Source: Adiantum capillus-veneris (Eukaryota; Streptophyta; Polypodiopsida; Polypodiales; Pteridaceae). Taken from it: 64,000 bases of DNA. The stretch is from positions 88,754,587 through 88,818,586 of the forward strand of contig CM043966.1 of NCBI GenBank assembly GCA_014529385.2. The letters are read 5' to 3'. Under the pieces are notes generated by a model. The model worked only from the letters and a program-made list of their open reading frames with translations. It was not told where the DNA came from and searched no databases. The position numbers and the translations under genes were made by a program. This document shows, piece by piece, positions 31,910 to 42,912 of this stretch (its first letter is position 1; every line of letters starts with the position of its first letter).

Positions 31910-32546
31910 GGGTCCATAGCCTATAGCAAGCCTGCTAAGAGGGCTACTCTATCTTCAATGGGCAGAGCCTTGCAAAAGTTTGTGAATCTCTTCTCCATGA
32001 ACGGTTCAAGCTTCCCCCAAAGCTAGTGAATGAACAGGTCACGAAGGATGTGCTATGTTGGTTTTATGTTATTTCTATCCAAGTTTCTTTTTCTTACAAA
32101 TACAATATGCTTGGACCTATCATGAAAGCTGATTGTGAGAGTGAAGAAGTTAACAAAAAGGATTATATCAAGAAGAAACGCACCTGCTACATTAAAGACA
32201 ACACGCCACAACCAATGACTTGGTCTCATGTCCGAAACAACTTTCTTGTACCTGTCCAAATCCAAGGCTCTCTGCAACCTCTTGGGAAAGACCATGGAAA
32301 GGCTTTTTCAAAACCCACACAAACATTGCTACCTTGAGACGTATGCCATAAGCCTGCCTTCCAATAATTACATCAAAAAATAAAACTCATTACTGATGGG
32401 AGACCCCAAATAAAAACTATTAGTGTCAGCTTCGCTGCTGCTATAGCATATCAAAAGTGACATTCTTATTGTTCGTTTCGTTTCAGATGCTCACAAAGCA
32501 AGCTACATTACAATTTGAGACCCCTCGGGTAATTGGGGGCCACAAT
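31910..32546 (-). other. Harbinger upstream sequence and spacer
   Basis: Minus-strand fragments such as MEKRFTNFCKALPIEDRV (near 32000) could be the N-terminal part of the transposase, interrupted by stops. An 80-codon frame at 32295-32053 is not recognisable and may include intron. From about 32300 to 32546 I see nothing identifiable. Confidence 0.35.
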
Positions 32547-33869
32547 CTAGTTGACCCCCTCTCCAAGGGTTTGGAGCAGATGCATGCTTAACCTCGGCCT
32601 AAGCACCGAGATGCAGCCAAAGCTAGTTGACCCCCTCTTCCAGGGAAAGAAATACCACCGGTCTTGGGCAATGTCATACACGAGCGGCAGCCTGAATTGT
32701 CCCCACAACTTCCCATCTTCAAACGTTATGCAGAAGAAGCTTCCCTCTGCAAACATGTTGACCGGCCAATCGCCACAATCAAACCCCTCCTAGAGATGCT
32801 CGGGGGTGCTTGCCACCTCCACCCAAGAGGCTGCTCCAAAAGCAATGGGTCTCATCTCCCACACTTCAAATCCAGTGTAAATAGTGCTCTCACCCATGCT
32901 GCGGGCAACTAGTAATCTTCCCTGGTACTTCAAGTACACTAGTGGGCAGCCAAACTTTCCCTTTATTGGGACCACTTCCACCTTGTTACATGCATCCTCT
33001 CATACATTGTACCCCAGAAAAGTTTTACCAGATAATCTGAAAAAGAAGTCAGCATTGGGCACCTTAGAAGAACCTGCAATGGCAGCTTCTGGGTTCGGGC
33101 CAGCTCTCCAGCAACCCCTTCTAGAATCAAAAACCTCAAAGTAGAACGTGCGTCCAACATAAAACTCATGTGCCAGCAAGATGTAGAACCGGGAAGGGTC
33201 AATATTGTCAACTGCCATGCGCATCTTGCAGCCAAGGGTGGTCAAGCCAGGTTTCTTGGAGAGGTAGCATGGATTCTGCAGATGGGGAAGCACCTTTACC
33301 CAGCCTGTGAGACAATTGAACACAATAACAGAGTAGTCATCAGGGGCCTCCGGATTGTGCACAAATGCAGACATGAGGCCTCCTTCACTGACTAGACGAG
33401 GACGACAGCGCCCCACATAGAATGTGCCCTCCAGCTGGGGCAAAAGGTTGCAGCCCATGCCCCCGAGTAAGTTGAACAGTTTCCCCTGACTGCAGCCAGG
33501 CAAAGGGAGCCCAAAAAAGGCCCAGTCTTGGCTACTGAAGGCTCTGAAGTTCCAAATTTGCTCATCGCAGGGGAGCGGTTGAGACATTACAAACTAGTAC
33601 TCTTCCTTCTGCTCATCTTCTGTGTCTAACGCTGCCAAGGCCAGCCCTCTGAGCATCAAATTCCACGTTTTGCAAACACATCTTAGTTGGAAAAGCTGGC
33701 GAAGAGGCAACCGAGAGAATAGAAGTTGGAACGGCAAGAAGTCGATCACATTGCTTGTTGGCTCTTCGACCGCTGCCTTCCTCCTCCTAACCCACCACCA
33801 AAGCATCGACTTTGTTCTCCGCCCACACGCACACCACTCGAAGCATCTGCCTTGGATCTCTTTATCCAA
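32547..33869 (-). pseudogene. full-length F-box protein pseudogene, copy 2
   Basis: ATG 33869, stop 32547-32549: 440 codons in one frame with three internal stops, TAG 33594, TGA 33000 and TAG 32790, and no frameshift. Residues ~38-70 form an F-box (SNVIDFLPFQLLFSRLPL, then RCVCKTWNLM). The rest resembles a plant beta-propeller/Kelch-type substrate domain (VLPHLQNPCYLSKK, FEVFDSRRGCW, VYDIAQDRWYFFPW). 440 residues is usual for this family. Such proteins join Skp1-Cullin ligases. A nonsense-broken gene is the simplest reading. The sister copy at 2376-2740 lacks the first stop, so that stop arose after duplication. Confidence 0.8.
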
Positions 33870-34216
33870 TCCCTGGTGGACAACACCTGCACAGCTTTAC
33901 GCCTATTCTGCTCTCGCCCCTCCACAAAGACATCCAGTCTAAGTGCCCAGTATCGCTTTTTTCATTCTTCTGCTGCCGCTGCCGCTGCGACAATATATGC
34001 ATTCAAAATACTAACCCTCTTGGGTGGATACGCTGCTGCATCCACAGCCTCCCGAACCCTTCGCCTTCTGGGTCTCGTCCTCCTCCAGTCTGCTTCCACC
34101 TCCGCCGCCTGGCCATGATCTACCCTCCTCCTAGAAAAGAGGCCTGGCTCCCTAAAGATCAACCCACCGGGCGTCCATGAACTTTCTTCTTCCGCTTTCA
34201 TCATCCTGGGTGGCAC
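33870..34216 (-). other. 5' flank of F-box copy 2
   Basis: Homologous to 2741-3090. The frames on both strands are shadows created by CCTCC/CCACC-rich sequence. It probably holds the promoter and leader. It ends in GAAAGAGAAGAGAGAGAATCG, where copy 1 has a long GA microsatellite. Confidence 0.5.
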
Positions 34217-34254
34217 TCTGAAAGAGAAGAGAGAGAATCGCTAAGGCCAACAAA

Positions 34255-34712
34255 AACAAATGGGAAAATTACCAAAATACCCCTCTAATTTGTGGAAATT
34301 CCCAAAATACCCCTCAAGTTTCAAAATCTATTTTAGCTAGATTGTTCCTAATCTTTATTCTTTTTTGACAATGTATATCCATTTTTTTTTAGTACTTAAC
34401 ATGTAATTTGTCAAAAATTACTTCCCAAAAACAGACAATTATGTCTAAAAATAATGAAGCAATCCATCTCCAAAGCCTACATAACCAGCTCAAATTCTAG
34501 TTTTAGTATCTTGTGTTCATAGAAATCAGTCTTCTTATAGTTTTTTTAATTTTTGGATAAATTTACTCTCACAACTAGGGGTATTTTGGGAATTTTGGAA
34601 AATTTGAAGGGCATTTTGAGAATTTTTGACAAAATATAAGGGGTATATTGGGAATTTTCGACATTTGAAGGGTATTTTGACAATTTAGAGGGGTAATTTT
34701 TTCAAAACCATT
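34255..34712. mobile_element. foldback / MITE-like repeat
   Basis: The left end (AAATGGGAAAATTACC, then AAAATACCCCTCTAATTTG) is an imperfect reverse complement of the right end (34560-34712, with CAATTTAGAGGGGTAATTTT). Several ACCCCT/AGGGGT motifs pair inside the arms. AT-rich centre, no coding capacity. Length about 460 bp suits a MITE. I could not define a target duplication. Confidence 0.6.
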
Positions 34713-34724
34713 TAAAGCAAAAGC

Positions 34725-36128
34725 TGTAACATTTAATGGTCTAGTAACTTGTGTGTAGCAGAAAATAGCATGAACATAGTGAGCATTTCATTAGAATAAC
34801 TTCCTAATGAGAATAACAAGAGTGCTTGGGTGGAGAGAGCAACAAAAAGCATAACACCTAGTTAGATAGCATGAACAATACTTCAAAAGAGAGAGAAATT
34901 AAGCAATTGACAACAGTTGAGGACTGGATTTGCATGGAGCCGGTCCCCCCTCCAAAAGGCTTTGTATTATGGTTTCTCCCATCAAGAGAGACATTTTACA
35001 ATACAATTTCTTGTGTTCCTTCAATACTAGCTAGTGCAATGAAGATGGAAATTTCATGCACTACGCAAAACACTTATATTCCCTCACGGTCTCGGACCCA
35101 AGACCTCACACACCTTCGAAGATGGTGAGAGCTAGCGGGGTATGAGAGTAGATTGAGAGGAAGAAGGAGTATTCTTACGAGAGAGATGTACATATCCTCA
35201 CATAATCACTCATATTAGCATAGCTTAGCTTAGTAATTAGCATGGTAGAGGAGATGAGCATGAATTGAAGCTTGGCTCTTGTTTGGATTTGCATCACAAA
35301 GCCAAGAGTTGTTGGTGTAGGCCTTCCTTCTCACAAGCTTGGAGTAGATGATAAGCTTTCCATTAAAGCTTGAGAAGGAGAGAGAGTCTTCTTTACTTCA
35401 CACATGAGCTATTGTGAGTGTGCAGGTGATAATGCCTTTGAAAAATCAGCCCCCTCTCTCTCTTGGTCGAACCCACTTGCTATTTGCTCTTGCTAGCATC
35501 CTATTGGACCTTCCCAGGCTTAGCCAATGGTAATTAAGCAGCATAAGTGATAGCCTTCTGACATGTGTCTCCCTTTCCCCTTTTGTGAGAGCTTTAGGTA
35601 ATTATTTAATTCAACTAAACTCTCATTGGATCCCTTTTCCTCCTCGCGAATAGGAATCAGGCAAGCCATTGGGCTGTTGAATGCTCATTGGTCCCCTTGG
35701 GAGACTATCCAATAGTCTTCTAGAGAGCTTAATTCTTATTGGTTCTTTTATTAAGTGTTTTTAAATTAATTAAACTAGATTTACTCTAGCCTAATTCTCA
35801 TTGGTCCACCTCCAAGGCCATCCAATAGGAATTGGGTACACCTTGTGGGCATCTGGGCTAGGAAGCTGACATGTGTCCCTCATCCCTTTGTGTAAAGGGA
35901 GCTTGTGTGTGTGTGAGAGTGTTTCTCTCTCATCCCCTACTTGCAAGGCTCGCCCCCTCCTATGTAGGGATTGCCAAAGACTTTTGGGACACACACAAAG
36001 CATCCAATTCCCCCAATGTTTGACCTTTGGACACAACCTTTGAATTTTGGAACCTTAGCATTTTGGAAGTCTTAATGGGCTGAACCTTAGGGTCTTTTAA
36101 GCCCATTTTTGCACATGGATCTTATACA
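34725..36128 (-). repeat. 3' LTR of element G
   Basis: 1404 bp, TG...CA. It matches 49230-50637, including GTAACATTTAATGGTCTAGT, the segment with GAGCCGGTCCCCCCTCC and the terminal GGATCTTATACA. The other LTR has a (TG)n expansion at 50370 where this one has a short TGTGTGTGTGTGAG. Confidence 0.9.
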
Positions 36129-36560
36129 GATGGCGTCTTGAGAGTACATCGGCTACTTGATTATGCTTGCCAGCAATGTGAGCAATATGAAAATGAAATT
36201 GCGAAAGGAAATTTTCCCACCTCATTTGTTTGTCGGAGAGCTTGGTCTGCGTCATAAAGTACTTAAGACTTTGGTTATCCGTTCGCAGAATGAAAGGAGT
36301 CCCCAATAAATAGTGCTTCCATGAGTCTAAGGCATGTAGAACTGCAAGGAGTTCCTTTTCATATATGCCTAGAGCTTACTCAATAGGGTCGAGCCTTCAA
36401 CTTTCATAGCCTATGGCATGCCCTTCTTGAAGCAAAACAACTCCAAGGCAATCACCACAAGCATCACATTGGACCTCAAATGGCTTTGAGAGATCCGGTA
36501 GTGCAAGCACAGGTTGAGAGGTAAGCTTTTCTTTAAGATTTTTGAAAGCATTGTTCTCCT
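36129..36560 (-). pseudogene. pol: RNase H of element G, running into the LTR
   Basis: Minus-strand motifs: VQCDACGDCLGVVLLQEGHA, YEKELLAVLHALDSW, LRTDNQSLKYF, KQMRWENFLSQFHFHIAHIA, then NQVADVLSRR as the last element codons before LTR sequence. One or two stops lie near 36380. In related elements about 1.5-2 kb encoding integrase and a chromodomain would follow. Confidence 0.85.
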
Positions 36561-37438
36561 TGGAAGACCATGTGTACCTAATGTTTTTCTTTGTTAGGTC
36601 ATGTAATGGTCTGCTATTAGTGAGAACTTTTCTATGAAGCGTCTATAGTATGTGCACATACTTATAAAGCTACTTAGCTCATGAAGATTCTTTGGTTTAG
36701 GCCATCCTTTTATTACCTCTAACTTTGATGGATCCATTTGGATGCCATCTTGAGAGATAATGTGACCTAAATACTGAATCGCTTGTAAGAAAAATTCACT
36801 TTTCTTTCGATTAACATAAAGTTTATTCTCTCTTAGAACTTGAAATATTACCTGGAGGTGTCGCTTGTGTTCGTCTAATGAATTAGAGTAGATGATGATA
36901 TCATCAAAGAACACTCCAGTAAAGGTTCGGTGAGGCTTGAATAGCTTCTCCATCAATCGGTTGAATGTGGCTGGTGCATTGGTCAAGCCAAAAGGCATGA
37001 CAATGTATTCGTAAAGACCAAACGTAGTGCGAAATGCGGTCTTTACAATGTCTTGATCAACTATCCTTATTTGATGATAGCCACTTTTTAGGTGAATCCT
37101 ACTGAAGTAGTTGGGCCCTTGTAGCTTATCAAATAGGTCTTCTACCCGTGGAACAGGAAACCTATTTTTGATAGTGATCCTATTTAGTGCTCTAGAGTTG
37201 ACACACATACGATATGTGTTGTCTTTCTTTTGCACTAGTAGCGCAGGAGAACAAAATGGAGATGAGCTAGGCCTAACCATGCCCTTTTCAACTAACTCAT
37301 ACACTTGCCACATAATCTCCTCTTGTTGAGCTTGAAAAACTCTATAAGGAGGTTTGTTAGGCGGTGAACTTCCTGGAGGAAGTTCAATTGCATGGTCATC
37401 ATTGCCTTGTTTAGGAGGTAGCTCACAAGGGATGTCGT
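36561..37438 (-). pseudogene. pol: reverse transcriptase of element G
   Basis: Frame 37313-36594, with upstream ELPPGSSPPNKPPYRVF. Motifs: [49 protein letters not shown], catalytic FFDDIIIYS, YLGHIISQDGIQMDPSKLEV. The RT core is open for 239 codons, ended by a stop before RNase H. It is cut at 37438 by element E. Confidence 0.88.
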
Positions 37439-38409
37439 TGATCTGAGCCTATCACAAATTTTTTGTTTACTATATTTTGTTGGTTTTCCCTGCTTCTAGA
37501 GGTTTACAATAAAAGAAAGAGTGAGAACAACCTCTTGGAAAAGTTCAAAAAATGACTGGATGGGAATTTTTCCTTGACTAGTTCACATGAGGTGAAAGGT
37601 AGAACCTAGTGGTAAAGGGAAAGGAAAATATGTAAATGTGAAAAGAAAAGATATGATGTGTTTGTGGAGCCATGCACCCATGATTCAAGGGTCATGAGGG
37701 GTTCATATCATCATGGCTTTGGAGCCATATGATGATTCAAACAGATGGGACCCAGGTGGAAGACTTGGTGAAGGAAGGAAACAGACACATGATTTTGTTG
37801 GATTTTTAAAAAATACGTCCACTCCGATCCAAGAAAAGTTGTCTTCATCAAAGTTGTAGCTTATGAGTTGGAGATTGTGACCATATCATTTTATAATTTT
37901 TGCAGCTACGGTCTAGGAAATATGGCAAAAATGGTGGACGCCAGTTTTTCCAACTGTGGTGGAGACCACCCCCTCTACCTTTACACACACACCCTTCATT
38001 TTCCACATTGAGTCCTTCTCTAAAAATCAGCCATTAGTCTCCTCACCCTCCCCTCCTTCCTCCTCTCTCTCAAGCTCATAAAACCATCACAAATTCCTCT
38101 TCTAATCACCTCTCAAATCATGCTTAATCTTGTTGTAATTCATAAGTTGTCATTCAACCCCTTCCTATTATTACCAGATATGCATTGATTTTATGTAGAT
38201 TCTTTACATTTTAAAATAAGGAAGCTCTTGGACTCAAGCTATGGAGGAAGGAGTGAAGACAACACAAGTGATTATGGAGTCAATTAGTTGCAAATTGGTC
38301 AATAAATCACTTGGAAGGAGCTTCTTCATTGGTGGAATGTCCCTAATCAAGCTTCATTTGTACAAATTTCACTTGGATCTTAACCTCACTCTCTTGCCTA
38401 TATAAAGAG

Positions 38410-38440
<31 letters not shown>

Positions 38441-38746
38441 TTGTAATTTCAAGTCTCCCTCGGCCTCATTGAGTCTTTGTATCACTCATCATGAGCCCAT
38501 AAAGCTCATTCATTCACTCTATTCTTTGCACATTATAGAGTGAAAATTGTTTTATGCTAGTAACCTCCCCTCCTCTTACTTATGTTAATTAAGAGAGATA
38601 TTTTATGTGTGTGTGAGAGTGCTTGATGTGATTTTTGCTAAATCTTGAGTTGTTGTTTAGTAATCTACATGCTATTTGTGTTGGGAGTTCTTGAAGTTAT
38701 CCATTCCTTGTACACACATTGAGGTTAATGCTTCATTCATAGTGAT

Positions 38747-38812
<66 letters not shown>

Positions 38813-38934
38813 GTGTGTGTGTAGCGGTCCTAGTCCACGCTTCCAAGACTAGGTGGTGCCCTTATCTCATTTCCCTTGTGGCGCAATGGAGTTTGTTTTG
38901 GTGTAGAGGCCGCCATTCCAAATTTCCTCCGTCA
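37439..38934 (+). repeat. 5' LTR of element E
   Basis: 1496 bp. TATATAAA at 38399-38406 is followed within a few bases by a run of 31 C (38410-38440). A (CT)n of about 60 bp lies at 38749-38810. Ends ...TTTCCTCCGTCA. Confidence 0.9.
38399..38440 (+). promoter_or_regulatory. TATA box and C31 tract at E transcription start
   Basis: TATATAAAGAG leads straight into 31 C residues, where transcription would begin. The 3' LTR has the same TATA but only 8 C (46133-46140). Confidence 0.7.
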
Positions 38935-38939
38935 TAAAC

Positions 38940-38957
38940 TGGTGCCCCCACCGAGGA
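38940..38957 (+). promoter_or_regulatory. primer-binding site of E
   Basis: TGGTGCCCCCACCGAGG, five bases after the LTR. It differs from the initiator-Met sites of the other elements here. The tRNA is not assigned. Confidence 0.65.
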
Positions 38958-38984
38958 GTTCTCAAGCAGCGCTCTGCCAATCCT

Positions 38985-39953
38985 ATGAAGGAAGGTTCAT
39001 CAAATTCTCCAAGACTTCCACTATGGTCTTCCCAAGAAGCTCAAGAGAAGAAGAGTCTTTATCGACAAACAGCACGTATGCGGGTAAAGAGAGTTAACTA
39101 CATACACCCTTCTTTGCTTCAAGGAAAATCTTGTAGTCATCAAGTCCCTAGGTCAAAGCATTGTGTTGAGTGTTTCGTGGCTAGTGTGAAGAAACTTCCT
39201 TTGAAGCCTCGACTTCAGGTGGTGAAAGCACTCTCAAACTCGGGTATTAACAAGTTTTTGGAGGGGGAGCTACACATCAATGGTGTGCGGTATTGGCAAG
39301 AGGCTACATATGGTCATGTACTCCAACTACTACTAGCAAGAAGGCTCAAGGTGGTTGAGAAGGTAGCCATTGAACCCTATGAACTCTACTAAGCTGAAGA
39401 TGGTCACACCAAAGCTAGGCTAATCACTGGTGAGCAAATTCTTCGCATCTCTCAAATGGTGGGATCCAAGAGAGCTGAACTTCAATGAAGTGCTTCATGG
39501 AAGTTTGTAGTTAATGCACAAATGAATAATCCCATTTTCTACAACTTTCAATCAGTTCAGAATATTAGGGTGAATGTGCGCATTGATAGAAAGATTTTTT
39601 TCCAACAAAGATTGGTCTTCTATTTTGGAGTTGAGAGGTTGAGAGAGATATTGTTGTCCCCTGACCCTATAATATTTCCTATCTTGGAGTATAATGAATC
39701 TTCTGATGTTCACATCTTCATCTTGCTTTAAGCATACTCCATGAATCATAGGGATTTATATGGACCTATCCAACCTCTTGCTAGACAAACTGTGCATATA
39801 ATAGCTAGCACAAAGCTTAGGTTCCAAAACATCATAAGGAACTTACTAGGCCCTTGTCGTCTAGCTGAGATTAATGCATCTATCAATCCATTTATTCTAC
39901 CCTTAATAAGATATGATTTGGGCCTAGACGTTTTCATCTTTGTGCTGTATTGA
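38985..39953 (+). pseudogene. pre-gag leader ORF of E, broken by three stops
   Basis: One frame of about 323 codons interrupted by TAA 39390, TGA 39486 and TAA 39729 and ended by TGA 39951. Contents: basic start, a block with NKFLEGELHINGVRYWQEA, LLLARRLKVVEKVAI, then two similar modules ending in PILEYNESSDVHIFILL and PLIRYDLGLDVFIFVLY. The modules share roughly 15 of 35 residues by eye, so they look like an internal duplication. It is in a different frame from gag. Some Tat/Ogre elements are known to carry an extra ORF before gag; function unknown. Confidence 0.5.
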
Positions 39954-39974
39954 GAGGAAGGCAACCCATCCTAT

Positions 39975-41100
39975 CATGGCTTTCCCTAATTTTTTTGGGC
40001 ATAGTGGGGAAAATGCTGGGGATTTTTTGGATAACTTGGAGATGGCTTTTCTTGTCTCTGGGAGGGATGACGAAGCATTGAAATTGAGAGCTTTTCCTTT
40101 GGTGTTCAAAGAAGAAGCTAGGGTATGGTTCCAGGCTCTAGATCCAACCCAAAGAGCTGAATGGGAGGGATTGAAGGCGGCTTTCCTACGAAGATTTCAA
40201 CAAGCCAATTCGGCAGAAGAACTATGGCAACGGCTTTTGGCCCTTCATCAAGTTGACCCTCATGGTTATGCAACCTATGAGGAAGGTTTTCTGAAACTTT
40301 GGGGGCAATGGTCAAACTCACTAAACCCTGGTGAGCGAGCTCCTAATTTCCTCCAAAAAGATCGATTTATCTCAGGTTTGTACCCCTTGCTAAGGGAGAA
40401 GGTAAAGAGCAAATTTCCTTATACTTTTGAAGATGCCTTAAGAATTGATAGGGAAAAGAATCAAAAGATTCTCTATCAAGCCCAAGCTGGCCAGCTAGCT
40501 TTGGGAGGCAATATCACAATTATGGAAGCTTCTCACGTACCTCCAAATGTGCCTAATGCACCAGGCCTCAATAGAGGTCAACAAGAAGATATGCTCCAAC
40601 AAATAAAGAATCTCACAAACCAGCTAGAGGGTTTGAGAGTAAATCTTGTGTAGGGTGCAAGAAGGCCTATTGAGGGGAATGGTGGGAATCGGCCACCAAT
40701 GCGACGCGAAGCAAGGGAAATGTTGTGTTACAATTCTTGGGAAAATGGCCACGGCATGTATAATTGCCCTCATCCCAGAAGATATGACTACCCTGTCAGA
40801 GGGCCTCGACAACAAGTAAGTCCTCCCCGTGCTAGAGCTCAAGCACAAGAGCAACCACAACCTCAAATTTTGCAGCCACCTCGTGCTCAAGCTCAAGCCC
40901 CTGCTACTCAACCAAGTGTGAGCATCATAAGGATGGAGGAGGTCGTCAAGGGCAGAAGCAACCAGAAAGAAATAGTTAAAGGGAAGATGAAGATATATGA
41001 AGTGGCTACAATGCCTATCAAGCGTGTGCGTGTCCAAGATGAAGTAAGTAAAGAAACAAACAAAGATGCAAGCAATGAAACAAGTACATCTCGGGCAACT
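39975..41100 (+). pseudogene. gag: gag of element E
   Basis: Likely start ATG 39975 (MAFPNFFGHSGENAGDFL); the frame is open upstream from 39940. Capsid motifs: AFPLVFKEEARVWFQALD, LKAAFLRRFQQANSAEEL, YEEGFLKLWGQWSNSL. TAG at 40651. Zinc knuckle CYNSWENGHGMYNC near 40727 has Ser for the second Cys. Then a Pro/Gln/Ala-rich and charged linker. Confidence 0.85.
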
Positions 41101-42912
41101 AAAGATGAAGCCAAGAAGCGTACTAGGTCTCAAATTGACATCTCTGATTTCCCTATGGGATCTCGGACACAACCTTATGACTTGACAGCTGATGTGAGTT
41201 CTCAAGGACCAAAGATTACTTGGGCACAACTACTTCATATCTCCCCAAAGCTGCGACGACAGTGGTCAAAAATGGTGAGCACGAGGGCAAAGCAAAGTAA
41301 GCTAGTAAGTGTAATCAAAGCCTATGGTCTCAAGGATATAGTGCCTTTGGTGGAGGCTCAAATCAAGGGACAACAGATTCCAAAAACTTACATTGACAGT
41401 GGAGCAAAGGTTTTTGTCATGACAGAAAAGCTAATGCATCAATTAGGTTTAGAGGTAATGGAATCATCAAACTTTAGGGAAAAAATGGCCAATAATGTCT
41501 CTGTCACTTGTGTGGGTGTAGTGAAAGCTTTGAGAGTTTCTATTTTTGGAATCACTACAGAGGTTGATGCTTATGTGATGCCAGTGAAGGGAGAAGGATA
41601 CCTCCTTATTTTAGGACGACCTTGGCTCATGGGTATAGGAGCTAGGCAAGATTGGGCAACATGAGACTTGGAGTTGAGGCTTCGTGTGGGTGGCCATAGT
41701 TGGAAGGTGGTTTATAACTTGAAGAATGGGCGACAAGAGAACCTTGAACTAGAGACGTTAGCTGATGAGTGGAGATCAAGTGGATGCTCCTCATCCATGG
41801 ATGAGGAAGAGAGTTCAAGTGAAGAGAGTGATAGCACTCTCGAAGTCATGGGTGTCACCATAAAGGAAACTACCTCCTTAGAAGACAACCCAAGGATCCA
41901 AATGGAGAATGTGTGGGATGCCAGCCTAGAGAAGATGTTATCCAAGGATATAAAGGAAGAAGAAAGGGAGGGTTATGTAAATGTTCTCAAGAAGCATGCA
42001 TCATTGTTTATTTCTGATTACACTCACATTATAGGTGTCACTGCAGTGAAGCATCATATCCATCTAAAAGAAGGGAGCAAGCCAGTAGTACAAAAACTAA
42101 GAAGATTAGGAGTTGTGCAACAAAATGCACTATTGTCCAAGGTGAAGAGACTCTTAGAAGCAGGATTCATATACCTAGTAGAAGATTCAGAATGGGCCTC
42201 CCCAGTAGTGGTGAGGCCAAAGAAGAATGGTAAATGGCGAGTGTGCGTGGATTACAAGCCACAAAATGCTGCAACAAAGAGGGACCACTTCCCTCTCCCA
42301 TTTCAAGATGAGATTCTAAATGAAGTAGCAGGCCACGAGCGATACACAGTGTGTGATGGCTACTCCGGCTACTTTCAAATACGCATTGTAGAGGAGGACC
42401 AGAAAAAGACTACTTTCATCACACCATGGGGCTGTTTTGCATTTCGATTCATGCCTTTTGGTCTCACCAACGCTCTAGCCACCTTTCAACGATTCATGAA
42501 TATGGTCTTCCAACCTTACTTTGGTAAGTCCATAAGGGTTTTCATAGATGAATTTTGTATTTACAGCTCCAAAAGTATGCATCTCGGCAAGATTGATGAG
42601 GGATTTACTCGTTTAGCTAAGCTGGGTGGACAACTAAACAAGGACAAATGTCACATTGGGGAAAGCAAGGTTACACTATTGGGGCATGTAGTGTCCATCG
42701 ATGGAATCGAGGTAGATCCTGAAAAGATAGAAACATTGCTAAATCTACCTTCCCCAACTTCCATCAAACAATTAATATCTTTCTTGCACAAGCTAAGATA
42801 TTTGAGTAGATTCATACACTTACTCTCCCAAGTGATATTTCCTCTACAACAGCTGACTTGTCAAGAGACGCTTGTTTGGAGTAAAGAAAGTGATGGGCAT
42901 TTTAGAGAGATA
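41101..42912 (+). pseudogene. pol: protease and reverse transcriptase of E
   Basis: Same frame as gag. Protease near 41390: YIDSGAKVFVMTEKL, then LILGRPWLMG; TGA 41662. A variable linker (SSSMDEEESSSEESDS) is followed by [65 protein letters not shown]. The catalytic box reads FIDE (GAT 42547, GAA 42550) instead of FIDD, so the enzyme is probably inactive. The frame shifts at the A9 run 42912-42920. Confidence 0.88.

Noticed and set aside
32790-33596. Recoding or RNA editing of the F-box stops
   Set aside because: TAG and TGA stops at three sites without any recoding signal, in a family with other broken copies; a nuclear pseudogene is simpler.
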